From positions 124,001-188,000 of the forward strand of contig NZ_CP043476.1 of the NCBI RefSeq assembly GCF_009769165.1: a stretch of DNA of 64,000 nt, given 5' to 3'. Below the pieces are notes generated by a model, which ran no database searches, had not been told where the DNA came from, and saw only the letters and a list, made by a program, of their open reading frames with translations. Position numbers and translations under genes: made by a program. Positions 1-7,988 of the stretch are shown here, piece after piece; positions within the stretch are counted from its first letter, which is position 1; each line of letters starts with the position of its first letter. The DNA is from Xanthomonas hyacinthi. GTDB lineage: Bacteria > Pseudomonadota > Gammaproteobacteria > Xanthomonadales > Xanthomonadaceae.

Positions 1-62
1 TGGCCTCAGTGGATCAGGGCTAATCCACAGTCGCGCGATGGCGCATAAGGCAATGAAAAGAA

Positions 63-83
63 GGGCCACCTTCGCGGTGGCCC
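63..83 (-). terminator. rho-independent terminator
   Basis: A perfect 8-bp stem (GGGCCACC / GGTGGCCC) closes a 5-nt loop. Read on the minus strand it is followed by the T-rich stretch TTCTTTTC. It lies just past the stop of the minus-strand gene at 111-626 and is well placed to end that transcript. Confidence 0.75.
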
Positions 84-110
84 ATTCCTGTGTGCGGCGG
101 GAGAACAGCA

Positions 111-626
111 TCAGCCATCGGACGGCGCGGACTTGACAACGCGGACGGTGGACAGCACGTCGGCCGACTGCTCCTCGTTCATATCGGAGGGGTGGTGCTT
201 CTGTCGGGGCGGCACCTCGACGCCCTTCTTTCGCATGTCGTTCGCATACCAGCGTACCGACTTGGCCGTCGCGTGTGCGCCATCCACCTGCGCGTTGACC
301 ATCGCAGCAATGAGCGCGTGAGGATGGCCCACAGGGTCCATCAGGATCGCGCGTGCGAGCGCGCCGATACCCTTGCCATGGGGCTTCTTCTCGGTCGCCT
401 CGGGCGTCTCGGTGACCTCGGCCCGAGGCTGTGCGCGCTGTTCGGCTGTCTTGGGCTTCTTCGGCTGCCCGAACGAGGCGAGGTCAATGTTCTTGTCGGC
501 CGCGACTTGCTCGATCCGCGCGACGAGCTTGGCCCGGGTCGCGAACGTCTTGGGACCCGCCGGCTTATCGGCGATCCGGTTGTGCAGGGCCAGCAGGTCC
601 TTGGTGGGCATATCGTCCAGCTTCAT
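111..626 (-). CDS. hypothetical island protein, 171 aa
   Basis: I do not recognise this gene with certainty. The start at 626 is supported by AGGAG ten bases upstream, and the gene ends just before a good terminator. The first 50 residues look like a compact charged helical domain (KDLLALHNRIADKP). A Lys/Glu/Pro-rich linker follows at about residues 55-85. The C-terminal part (about 90-150) is a second predicted helical domain that includes AHATAKSVRWYANDMRKKG. The layout resembles small plasmid- or ICE-borne proteins with a DNA-binding-like C-terminus, but that is only an impression. It is a single-gene unit pointing away from the toxin-antitoxin module to its right. Confidence 0.65.
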   Translation of the reverse strand: MKLDDMPTKDLLALHNRIADKPAGPKTFATRAKLVARIEQVAADKNIDLASFGQPKKPKTAEQRAQPRAEVTETPEATEKKPHGKGIGALARAILMDPVGHPHALIAAMVNAQVDGAHATAKSVRWYANDMRKKGVEVPPRQKHHPSDMNEEQSADVLSTVRVVKSAPSDG

Positions 627-707
627 GGCGTTCTCCTACATGTTGGTGGGCACGTAGGCATTAGGTCGCGATTCCCTTGATCCGGGAGCCTGCCCTCCGG
701 CTAAATC

Positions 708-766
708 TCCCAAATTGGGATATTGACATCTCACTAGCACTCAGGGATGATCCTCCCAAAATGGGA
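708..766 (+). promoter_or_regulatory. promoter with twin operators for the higBA-like module
   Basis: Two near-identical 13-bp inverted repeats, TCCCAAATTGGGA (708-720) and TCCCAAAATGGGA (754-766), flank a promoter. The -35 is TTGACA at 723-728 and, after 17 bp, the -10 is GATGAT at 746-751. The operator centres are 46 bp apart and the second ends three bases before the toxin ATG. Autoregulation by the HTH domain of the downstream antitoxin, as known for HigA and other Xre antitoxins, is the obvious reading. Transcription would start about 10 nt before the ATG, so the mRNA would be nearly leaderless. Confidence 0.7.
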
Positions 767-768
767 AC

Positions 769-1047
769 ATGAACATGCGGCTACTGGGACGAAAACGGCT
801 AGACCGCCTGCGAGGCAGGAGCGAACAGGTCGAAAAATGGGTGCGCAGTTGGGCGACCGAGGTACTCGGTGCTCACTGGAAGCAACCATCGGACGTGCGT
901 GATCAGTTTCCGAATGCTCGCCATCAAGGCGAGGGCGTCTTCATGTTCCCTGTGGGCAACTGCAATTGGGTGATTTGTTTGCTCATCGCCTTTCCCCAAG
1001 GCGTTGCCCTCATTACGGATTTGAAGGTCGAAGATGAAAACAATTGA
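769..1047 (+). CDS. higB: HigB-like toxin (RelE superfamily mRNA interferase)
   Basis: This 92-residue protein matches the HigB pattern of an early basic helix, then a W-K-x-P-x-D-V-x-D-x-FP-A segment (residues about 37-50), then a beta-strand core (VFMFPVGNCNWVICLLIAF, about 57-75). Known family members are ribosome-dependent mRNA endonucleases. Placing the toxin before the antitoxin is the hallmark of higBA, and the toxin overlaps the next gene by 14 bp. The C-terminus (ITDLKVEDENN) departs from the usual THxEYD ending, so activity is uncertain. A second ATG lies at 775. No strong ribosome binding site is visible because operator 2 occupies that position. Confidence 0.7.
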   Translation: MNMRLLGRKRLDRLRGRSEQVEKWVRSWATEVLGAHWKQPSDVRDQFPNARHQGEGVFMFPVGNCNWVICLLIAFPQGVALITDLKVEDENN

Positions 1048-2263
1048 ACAACCCAGAGTTATCCGTACGAGGGAACAGTACGACGCGTACCTAGATGAGG
1101 TCCAATCGTTGATGGCGCAAGGCCTCTCGTTGAGTACGAGCGAGAGCGACAGGCTCGAACTTCTCACGGTCTTGCTGGAGGCATACGAAAACACGAAATA
1201 CCCGGTGGAAAGCCCCGACCCGATTGACGCAATTCTGTTTCGGATGCACGAGAAGGGGTTGAAGCAGGCAGACCTTATTCCCTACTTCGGGACGAGCAGT
1301 CGAGTATCGGAGGTGCTCCGTCGTAAGCGGCCGCTAACAGTCCAGATGATTCGAGCGCTGTCCATCGGGTTGGGCTTGTCGGCCGACACCTTGATTGGGT
1401 TATCGGTCGCCGACGACGCACCGAAGAAGGACGAGGTTGATTGGTCCAAGTTCCCGATCAAGGAGATGGCCAAGCGGGGCTGGTTGGAGAGCTTTGCGAC
1501 TAATACGAAGGCTGCTGTCGAAGACGTGGTGAGGGGCTTCATATCTGACGCTGGGCTGCACTTCGGCACGGCATCTTTTAAACGAACGATTGCGGGAGAG
1601 GCGCAGTCGCCTACCACGCAGTACGCACTTTACGCTTGGTTAGCCCGTGTTATTCAAACGTCCAGGGATAAGAAGTCCAAGCTCGGTCGATTTGACCAGG
1701 GCACACTGAATGCCGGTTTTTTGAAGGAGTTGGCGCAACTCAGCTGGTCCGAGCGCGGACCACTACTCGCGATCGAGTACCTCGAGAAGCATGGAATTGC
1801 CGTGGTCATCGAGCCACATCTGAAGGGCACGCTGCTGGATGGAGCGGCACTGAAGGATGCTGATGGCACACCTATCGTTGGGCTAACGCTCCGACACGAT
1901 CGCTTGGACAATTTCTGGTTCACCCTTCTCCACGAAGTCGCGCACCTGTGGAAGCACGTCAGCGATCAAGATGCGTTTCTGGATGATCTGGATGCCTCCT
2001 CGGAAGACCGCCGAGAGGCAGAGGCCAATCGTCTAGCACGTGAGGCGTTCATTCCGCGGCTGATCTGGAAGAGAAGCGACGCGTTCATTTCGCCAGGGAA
2101 AGAGTCTATTGATCGACTTTCCCGAGAATTGAAGATCCATCCAGCCATCATCGCCGGCAGGCTGCGTAAGGAAACCGGCAACTATCACCTGTTCAGCGAT
2201 CTTATTGGTCATAACCAGGTAAGAGCGATGTTCCACCAGTCAATTGTCGATAGCGAGGCCTGA
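1034..2263 (+). CDS. HigA-type antitoxin fused to an ImmA/IrrE-like zinc metallopeptidase
   Basis: The first ~125 residues are a recognisable HigA antitoxin: an acidic N-terminal region, PDPIDAILFRMHEKGL, then an Xre helix-turn-helix (SSRVSEVLRRKRPLTVQMIR). A linker leads to an ImmA/IrrE-type domain in which HEVAH at residues 300-304 is the HExxH zinc-binding motif, with a downstream acidic segment (SSEDRREAEANRLAREAF) that supplies the usual third ligand. Free HigA is ~100 aa; this protein is 409 aa. ImmA-type peptidases are known to cleave cognate Xre repressors on stress, so an in-cis regulator-protease is likely by inference. The gene overlaps higB by 14 bp. Confidence 0.85.
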   Translation: MKTIEQPRVIRTREQYDAYLDEVQSLMAQGLSLSTSESDRLELLTVLLEAYENTKYPVESPDPIDAILFRMHEKGLKQADLIPYFGTSSRVSEVLRRKRPLTVQMIRALSIGLGLSADTLIGLSVADDAPKKDEVDWSKFPIKEMAKRGWLESFATNTKAAVEDVVRGFISDAGLHFGTASFKRTIAGEAQSPTTQYALYAWLARVIQTSRDKKSKLGRFDQGTLNAGFLKELAQLSWSERGPLLAIEYLEKHGIAVVIEPHLKGTLLDGAALKDADGTPIVGLTLRHDRLDNFWFTLLHEVAHLWKHVSDQDAFLDDLDASSEDRREAEANRLAREAFIPRLIWKRSDAFISPGKESIDRLSRELKIHPAIIAGRLRKETGNYHLFSDLIGHNQVRAMFHQSIVDSEA

Positions 2264-2264
2264 G

Positions 2265-3392
2265 ATGACCGCCAACTACGTTCCGATCTACAAAGCGAAG
2301 CTTGGTGAATTCCAAGCCCTTGCTAAAGCAAAGAAAGCCCATGATCGCCGGACCTTGCCGCTCTTCGAAGTGTGCAGGATCGGGGAGGGAGTGCGGAAAG
2401 CCGCACGATTCAAGAATTGCAGTGCACTGACCTGCGCCTACTTGGATGAAACCGCTCAGCGCATTGCTGAAGTACGCAGCGGGAGGAGTGTCTTGGTGGA
2501 TGCCTTCCAATGGCACCCGGATTCGCTCACCGAAACTGGCGAACACGTACTCCCGTACATCTACTCTAAGCTCGAATCGATGGACGTAAATGTCGTGCCC
2601 GTCGTTGGATACGATCGATGGGATAGCGCCACTTACCGAATTGCAATGCAAGGCGTCGAGGTTTCCGAGGATGGCTATTACTGCATGCGGCTCGACTCGC
2701 ATGCCCTCGAAGATGCAGAAGACCCGGAGTTCTTTGAGGAACGCGTGCTCGGTATCCTTGATGACTTGAACATTGAGCCGGAACGCTGTGCCGTGCTGCT
2801 CGATTTCGGGGATGTAACTTCCCTGTCTATCGAAGATATGACGAATCAGGCGGATCGAGTGATGCAGGTCCTCGCGCCGATGAGATTCAGATTCTTTTCC
2901 ACCGCAGGATGCTCACTTCCGCCGAGTATCGATAAGGCGGTAAAGAAGCAAGATTCAACGGGAAAGGTCATCCGGAAGGAAATGCTCCTTTGGCAGGCAA
3001 TGCGTGTTACCTATCCGCATTTGAGGTTGCTTTTCGGTGATTACGGCGTTCGTGGTCCCAATACGGTCGAAGATGTGATTTCTCCACACACGAACGGAAA
3101 AATTCGGCACACGATAGGCCAGAGCTACTACATCGTGCGGGGCCACTCTGTGCAACAGCCTGGCAAGGGTGCACAGATGTATAAGCTAGCGAAGACCATC
3201 GTGGACTCCGTCCACTACATGGGCGAGGACTTCAGTTGGGGAGACGCGCGGATTCTGGCCTGTAGCCAGGAAGAGTTCAAAGGCAATCCCACGGATTGGA
3301 TCGCTATTGATACTAGTCACCATATGGCATGGGTGGTTGCAGAAGTTGAAGAGTTCGAGCTGAAGGTGACCGCTTCGGGTGTAAGTGCCTGA
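2265..3392 (+). CDS. beta family protein (T4 beta-protein-like)
   Basis: A 375-residue soluble protein whose N-terminus (NYVPIYKAKLGEFQAL) and central acidic barrel-like segments (VVPVVGYDRWDS, CAVLLDFGDV) fit the 'beta family protein' annotation, named after a phage T4 protein. Its biochemical function is unknown to me. ATG 2265 is one base past the antitoxin stop, so the two genes are almost certainly co-transcribed; an in-frame TTG at 2244 is less likely. Proteins of this family occur in genomic islands and prophages. Linkage to a peptidase-antitoxin suggests an effector or sensor in a defence module, which is inference. GC is lower than in the core genome to the right. Confidence 0.6.
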   Translation: MTANYVPIYKAKLGEFQALAKAKKAHDRRTLPLFEVCRIGEGVRKAARFKNCSALTCAYLDETAQRIAEVRSGRSVLVDAFQWHPDSLTETGEHVLPYIYSKLESMDVNVVPVVGYDRWDSATYRIAMQGVEVSEDGYYCMRLDSHALEDAEDPEFFEERVLGILDDLNIEPERCAVLLDFGDVTSLSIEDMTNQADRVMQVLAPMRFRFFSTAGCSLPPSIDKAVKKQDSTGKVIRKEMLLWQAMRVTYPHLRLLFGDYGVRGPNTVEDVISPHTNGKIRHTIGQSYYIVRGHSVQQPGKGAQMYKLAKTIVDSVHYMGEDFSWGDARILACSQEEFKGNPTDWIAIDTSHHMAWVVAEVEEFELKVTASGVSA

Positions 3393-3427
3393 GCGGGACT
3401 TTTCTAAAGACGATTTAGGAGACGATC

Positions 3428-3676
3428 ATGGGTAAGAACACGAAACAAACATCTAATCGCGTTGGAACTCTTGCTTCCGAGACCCTTCAGGACAAGCAGG
3501 CTTCTCAGGTGGCAAAGAGCCTTGCGGCATCGGCACTCGCGCAAAGAAGCGGCGCCAAGCAAACTGGTGCGCATATGGAGGATATTGCGTCCAAGGTGCT
3601 CCAAAGCGAGAAGTATTCCGATGCGACCAAGGAGCTAGCCGCATCTGTTCTGTCGCAATCCAACAAGGCGCGTTGA
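3428..3676 (+). CDS. 82-aa protein with two helical repeats, linked to the beta protein
   Basis: A ribosome binding site AGGAG at 3417-3421 sits 6 nt before the ATG, 35 nt after the beta-protein stop. The protein has no membrane segment. Residues 15-39 and 53-77 are two copies of one ~25-residue unit, (L/I)AS-x2-LQ-x4-S-x3-K-x-LAAS-x-L-(A/S)Q, joined by a short Gly/Lys/Gln linker. Such Ala/Ser/Lys-rich amphipathic repeats suggest a helical hairpin that binds a partner. I know of no named function. Its position as the last gene of the operon suggests it is a small accessory or regulator of the beta protein. Confidence 0.65.
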   Translation: MGKNTKQTSNRVGTLASETLQDKQASQVAKSLAASALAQRSGAKQTGAHMEDIASKVLQSEKYSDATKELAASVLSQSNKAR

Positions 3677-3800
3677 AACCTTCTAAACGCCGATAAGGCA
3701 GCCGGGGTGGCCTGAGCCCATGAAAAAGAAGGGGATGCCCTTGGGACATCTGAACCGCCCCGGGAATTCCGGAGGCTCCATTTCTTGAGAAGATGGAGCC

Positions 3801-4124
3801 ATGAGCAGAGCAAGCAAGTTCTCCCCGGAAATCCGGGAACGTTCGGTGAAGATGGTCCTGGAGCACCAATGCGAGTACGAATCGCAATGGGCGGCGATGG
3901 TGTCGGTGTCGGCCAAGGTGGGCTGCACGGCCGAGACGCTACGGGGTTGGGTGAGGCAGCACGAGCGCGACGTTGGCAAGCGCGACGGGATGACGACCCC
4001 CGAGAAGGAGCGCATCAAGGCACTTGAGCGCGAGGTTCGCGAGCTGCGCCAGGTCAACGAGATCCTGCGCAAGGCATCGGCGTATTTTGCGCAGGCGGAG
4101 CTCGACCGCCCCTTCAAGCGATGA
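3801..4124 (+). CDS. IS3-family transposase OrfA (DNA-binding subunit)
   Basis: 107 residues. An N-terminal helix-turn-helix of the IS3/IS911 type (KFSPEIRERSVKMVLEH, then AAMVSVSAKVGCTAETLRGW) is followed by a leucine-zipper-like segment (IKALEREVRELRQVNEILRK) near residues 75-95. It binds the element's inverted repeats and forms OrfAB with the downstream frame. The stop overlaps the ATG of orfB (ATGA at 4121-4124). The frame is intact. Confidence 0.9.
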   Translation: MSRASKFSPEIRERSVKMVLEHQCEYESQWAAMVSVSAKVGCTAETLRGWVRQHERDVGKRDGMTTPEKERIKALEREVRELRQVNEILRKASAYFAQAELDRPFKR

Positions 4125-5049
4125 AGCAGTTCATCGATGAGCATCGAGTCGTCCACGGGGTCGAGCCGATCTGCAGGGTGCTGCCGATCTCCCCGTCGAC
4201 CTACCACGCGCACGCGGCCAGGCTGGCCGATCCCGCGTTGCGCTGCGCGCGCGCGAAGACCGATGAGGCGTTGATGCCGGAAGTCCAGCGCGTGTGGGAC
4301 GACAACTTCAAGGTCTACGGTGTGCGCAAGGTCTGGCGGCAGATGCGACGCGAGCAGTTCGACGTGGCGCGATGCACCGTACAGCGGCTGATGAAGCGGC
4401 AGGGTTTGCGGGGCGTCATTCGAGGCAAGACCGTGCGAACGACGGTGAGCGATCCGAAGGCGCCGTGTCCGCTCGATCATGTGAATCGGCAATTCAAGGC
4501 CGATCGGCCGAACGCGCTGTGGGTCAGCGACTTCACCTACGTCTCGACGTGGCAAGGATGGGTTTACGTCGCCTTCGTCATCGACGTCTTCGCCCGTCGC
4601 ATCGTGGGCTGGAAGGCGTCGTCCTCGATGCAGACAGACTTCGTGCTCGACGCGCTCGAACAGGCGCTTTACGCGAGGCAGCCGGTCGGCCCGGATCGCC
4701 TGATTCACCACAGCGACCGAGGCGTTCAGTACGTGTCGATCCGCTACACGGAGCGGCTCGCTGAGGCCGGCCTGGAGCCCTCGGTAGGCAGCGTGGGGGA
4801 CTCCTATGAGCGCGAAGCCTGCCCTCGGGGCACAACGCGCTGGCCGAGACCATCAACGGCCTCTACAAGGCCGAGGTCATCCATCGCAGGTCGTCCTGGC
4901 GAACGCGCGAGGAGGTCGAGTGGGCCACGCTCACCTGGGTCGACTGGTTCAACAACCGCCGATTGCTGGAGCCGATTGGGAATATCCCGCCGACCGAGGC
5001 GGAGGCCAACTACTATTCGCACTCCCCTGAGTCCGTCATGTCGGCGTGA
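4121..5049 (+). pseudogene. IS3-family transposase OrfB, frameshifted by a 23-bp insertion
   Basis: The DDE integrase core is visible: ALWVSDFTYV (first Asp, about residue 134), then HHSDRGVQYVS (second Asp). The catalytic Glu region should continue from GDSY into DNALAETINGLYKAEV. Here 23 extra bases after GDSY (about 4,809-4,831) shift the frame. The correct C-terminus, starting NALAETINGLYKAEV and ending PESVMSA at 5049, survives in another frame. The intact product would be about 300 aa. The element is therefore probably unable to move itself. Confidence 0.85.
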
Positions 5050-5088
5050 CTCAAACCAAGGGGCCTCCGGAAAACCCGGGGCGGTTCA

Positions 5089-5556
5089 GTTTGCGTAATC
5101 GACACTGCGCCCACGCATGACATTCGCATGAAGTCGGCCATCATCAGCGCAGATTTCCTCGTTGCACCAACGCAGCTTGCACAAGAGGCTATCGACGGAA
5201 TCCGCTTCCTGGTGCAGAGCGTGACCCTTGCCAAAGGCTCCTTGAATCCGAACCTGACCTTCATCGGAATTTTGCCGAACCAGGTCATGGATACCCCGTT
5301 CCACAAAGAGAACTTGGCAATCATCGTTCAGCACTTCGCCAAGCTGCTCATTGCCTTGCCATCAGGTGGCTTTGCACTGATTCGCCGTACTACGGCCATA
5401 GAGGAATCCCAGGCCGAAGGTGTGCCGATCTGGAAACACGGCAAAACCAGCGCCCGCGATGCGTGGCGCAAGATTGAACCCAGCTTCGCCCATATCGCCG
5501 CAACGATGGGTGTCCTCAACAGCCAGGCACAAGGAGTTAATCATCATGGCAATTGA
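5089..5556 (+). pseudogene. parA: parA, 5'-truncated partition ATPase
   Basis: The reading frame enters directly from the IS end with VCVIDTAPTHDIR, the Walker B-like segment of a ParA ATPase. It continues through SADFLVAPTQLAQEAIDGI and SLNPNLTFIGILPN to the stop at 5556. The N-terminal third with the deviant Walker A (KGGxGKT) motif is absent, so no ATPase can be made; an internal ATG at 5128 could at most give a 142-residue fragment. The stop overlaps the parB start region, the usual parAB arrangement on plasmids and integrative elements. Its loss would cripple active segregation of an excised circle. Confidence 0.85.
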
Positions 5557-6346
5557 CCTGACCGCTTTGGACTTCGCGCAGAGCGCGCTTTCCGATGCTG
5601 CTAAGCCAACTGCAAAGCCGGATGGCAAAGCGGTTGAATTCAACACCGCCGACATACGCGAAGACCCCGACCAGCCGCGCAGGGAGTTCGACCAGGCTGC
5701 ACTTGAAGAACTGGCCGCAGACATTCGCCAGCGCGGTGTTTCGACGCCGATTTCTCTCCGGTCAGACCCGGAGGCGGCAGGTCGCTACATCATCAACCAC
5801 GGTCACCGTCGCTATCGGGCGTCGATTCTCGCCGGGAAGACCACCATCCCTGCACACATCGCCGACGCGCACGACCCCTACGGTCAGATGACCGAAAACA
5901 TGCAGCGCGAGGACATGAAGCCGCATGAAATCGCGGAGTTCATCAAAAAGCGCCGTGCGCTGGGAGAGAGCAATTCGTTCATTGCCAAGGGCCTGGGAAA
6001 GCCGCCGCGCTACATCACGGAGCATTTGGCGCTGGTGGACATGCCCGAACCACTGGCCACGGCCTATGCCGCCGGCAAGTCAACGTCACCCACGACCCAC
6101 TACTACTTGCGGAACCTCTACGAGAAGCACCCTGACCAGGTGGCGACCTGGGTGAGCGATCAGTTGGAGATTACCCGCAAGTCGGTTGACGACCTGGCCA
6201 ACGAACTCGGCGGCAAGAGCAACAAGGCGAAGCCAGAAGCGGCAGCACCGAAAGCACCCGATTCTTTACGCGTTGGCATCGACAGCGAACGCGGCAACCA
6301 AGGCAAAGCAGTTCAGCCGGCGAAGCCTGCTGGCGAGGCCGGTGCA
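5546..6346 (+). pseudogene. parB: parB/korB, N-terminal part, interrupted by an IS
   Basis: Starts at ATG 5546 (AAGGAG 10 nt upstream), overlapping the end of parA. Residues about 30-120 are the ParB/Srx domain with EDPDQPRREFD, the arginine-rich NHGHRRYRAS (the CTPase/DNA-spreading box) and TENMQREDMKPHEIAEFI. Residues about 135-200 form the helix-turn-helix that binds the centromere-like site (AKGLGKPPRYITEHLALVD). A Lys/Ala/Pro linker then runs into the second IS3-family element at about 6,347. The missing C-terminal dimerisation domain lies at 7,989-8,273 beyond the element. Read-through into the IS adds about a dozen unrelated residues. Confidence 0.85.
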
Positions 6347-6369
6347 TGTCAAGATAGTTGTCGCCTGAT

Positions 6370-7455
6370 TCATGCGGCTTCTTGAGTTTCAGTGGCTGCC
6401 GCGACGGCGGCCTCCTTCTCCGGATTCAACGCGACGGCAGTGATGCGCTCCCAGTTCCGGGTTCGACCGCTCCAGCGTGCCGGGTTGGCCTGACGTGCTT
6501 GCTGGTACAGCCCATGACGGGCCTGGAGGATGGCCAGGTCCTGTCCGGCGTGCCGCTGCTCGGGGCTGACATAGCCGATGCTGCTGTGGCGATGCTCGAC
6601 GTTGTACCAACGTACGAAGTTCGCTGCCCATTGGCGCGCGCCGTCGAGGTCGGCAAAGCCGGTGGCCGGGAACTCGGGGCGGTACTTGGCGGTGCGGAAC
6701 AGCGATTCGACGAAGGCATTGTCGTCGCTCACGCGCGGGCGCGAGTACGACGGCTTGATGCCCAGCCAGTACAGCATCGCCAGCACGGTGGTGGCCTTGA
6801 ACGAGGCGCCGTTGTCGCCGTGTAAGACCGGGCGGTGTGCGGGATCCTGAAGCACGATGTTCTCGGCCAGCGCCGTGCGCCTGACCAGGTGCGTGGCATG
6901 TTCTGCCCCATCGCTGTCGTGCACCTCCCAACCGATGATCTTGCGGCTGTACAGATCCATGATCAGGAACAGGTGGAACCAGCGACCTGCCACCTCGGCC
7001 GGCAAGTAGGTCATGTCCCAGCACCAGACCTGGCCCGGCGCCGTGGCGATATGCGTGCTCGGCGCCCGGCTGGGGCGCGGGGCGCGAGCACGGCCGCGGC
7101 GGGCGTTCTGGCCGTATTCGCGCAGGATGCGGGCAAAGCTCGATTCGCTGGCGATGTCGCGGCCTTCGTCGGCCAGCATCGGCACGATGCGCGCCGATGG
7201 CATGTCGGCAAAACGCGGTTCGTTGGCGACGTTCAGCACTTGAGCACGCTCGTCCTCGGTCAACGCATGCGCTGGGCGCTTTCGTACCGCGTGTGGACGT
7301 CGATCGCCAGTGACCAGACTGTCATTGGACCTCCATCGTTGCAGGCTGCGGACATCGATGCCGGCAATGCGACAGGCCTGTCCCAGCCGGGCACCATCAC
7401 GGGGGGCTTGTTCGATGTCGGCCACCAGGCTTTGACGATCTTCCAGAACGATCAT
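6370..7455 (-). CDS. IS3-family transposase OrfB (DDE integrase core)
   Basis: Starting at ATG 7455 (MIVLEDRQSLVADIEQA) the protein has 361 residues, normal for the family. A helical HTH_21-like region (PSARIVPMLADEGRDIASES) precedes the rve core. The catalytic triad is visible as CWDMTYLPAEVAGRW (Asp), LHGDNGASFKATT (Asp) and SDDNAFVESLFRTAKYRPEF (Glu). The C-terminus (HRHSSIGYVSPEQRHAGQD) is typical. This frame is intact, so OrfB could be made by reinitiation from the overlapping orfA stop. Confidence 0.9.
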   Translation of the reverse strand: MIVLEDRQSLVADIEQAPRDGARLGQACRIAGIDVRSLQRWRSNDSLVTGDRRPHAVRKRPAHALTEDERAQVLNVANEPRFADMPSARIVPMLADEGRDIASESSFARILREYGQNARRGRARAPRPSRAPSTHIATAPGQVWCWDMTYLPAEVAGRWFHLFLIMDLYSRKIIGWEVHDSDGAEHATHLVRRTALAENIVLQDPAHRPVLHGDNGASFKATTVLAMLYWLGIKPSYSRPRVSDDNAFVESLFRTAKYRPEFPATGFADLDGARQWAANFVRWYNVEHRHSSIGYVSPEQRHAGQDLAILQARHGLYQQARQANPARWSGRTRNWERITAVALNPEKEAAVAAATETQEAA

Positions 7456-7924
7456 TCGTCCTCGCCTTTGCTGAAGATCGTCTCGAGTTTTTTGACAGCA
7501 CCAGCAACGCGGCCGTCTCGGCCAGCGCCTTGTCCTTGCGCCGCAACTCGCGCTCAAGCTCCCGGATACGACGCCGGTCCTGTTTGTCCTGTCGAGTATC
7601 GGCTCCAATCTCGCCAGGCTCGGCCAAGCTGCGCTGGGCCGCCTCGCGCCACCGCGTCAGCTCTTGCGGGTACACCCCGTTGCTGCGGCACCATGCACCA
7701 CGCGAAGCCTCGTCCAGGCTGGCCGTCGTCAACACCGCATCGAACCGCGCCGCCGACGTCCACAGCCGCTCACGTTGCGGTTCGGCCAGCGACTGGCTCA
7801 GCCAACGCTCCAGCGTCGCTTCGGAGACGCCACTCTCCCGCGACACATCGCTTACCGCCGCGCTCTCCGGCGGCAGCAAACGCGCCACCGCCCTGTTCTT
7901 GAACTGTTGTCCGTATCGTGCCAC
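7452..7924 (-). pseudogene. IS3-family transposase OrfA with a 1-nt frameshift near its end
   Basis: From ATG 7924 an N-terminal helix-turn-helix (SDVSRESGVSEATLERWLSQ) and a second such unit (DEASRGAWCRSNGVYPQELTRWRE) are followed by a coiled coil (RRRIRELERELRRKDKALAETAALLVL). At the six-T run 7,489-7,494 (AAAAAA on the coding strand) the frame leaves the expected ending. With one more A it would read KKLETIFSKGEDE and stop at a TGA overlapping the orfB ATG. As sequenced it runs on with unrelated residues to 7397. A homopolymer deletion or a sequencing error are both possible. Confidence 0.75.
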
Positions 7925-7988
7925 TTCAACCTCTCGTCATCGCCCCTTGGCTTCGGATCCTATCGGGGCGACAACTATTCTGACGTAG

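Larger units (their letters stand above)
3751..5088 (+). mobile_element. IS3-family insertion sequence with a defective transposase
   Basis: Terminal inverted repeats are TGAACCGCCCCGGGAATTCC at 3751 and, read inward from 5088, TGAACCGCCCCGGGTTTTCC, continuing GGAGGC on both sides. Between them lie orfA and orfB of an IS3-family transposase. The element is 1,338 bp, of which 23 bp is an internal insertion in orfB. Bases outside the ends (ATC left, GTT right) do not form a direct repeat. The right end sits inside parA, whose 5' part is missing, so the insertion was accompanied or followed by a deletion. Confidence 0.9.
6347..7985 (-). mobile_element. IS3-family insertion sequence inside parB/korB
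   Basis: The ends carry the inverted repeat ATAGTTGTCGCC (6,352-6,363 and, reversed, near 7,967-7,978), extended imperfectly outwards (GTCAAG left, GTCAGA right). Two overlapping minus-strand frames between the repeats encode an IS3-family OrfA and OrfB. About 1.64 kb in total. The outer boundary is uncertain by a few bases and I could not see a clean target duplication. The element splits a ParB/KorB-type gene whose halves lie on either side. Confidence 0.88.

Noticed and set aside
3677..3750. A further small gene between the repeat protein and the first IS
   Set aside because: The open frames here are short, run into the IS and show no coding character; only IS-adjacent sequence is seen.
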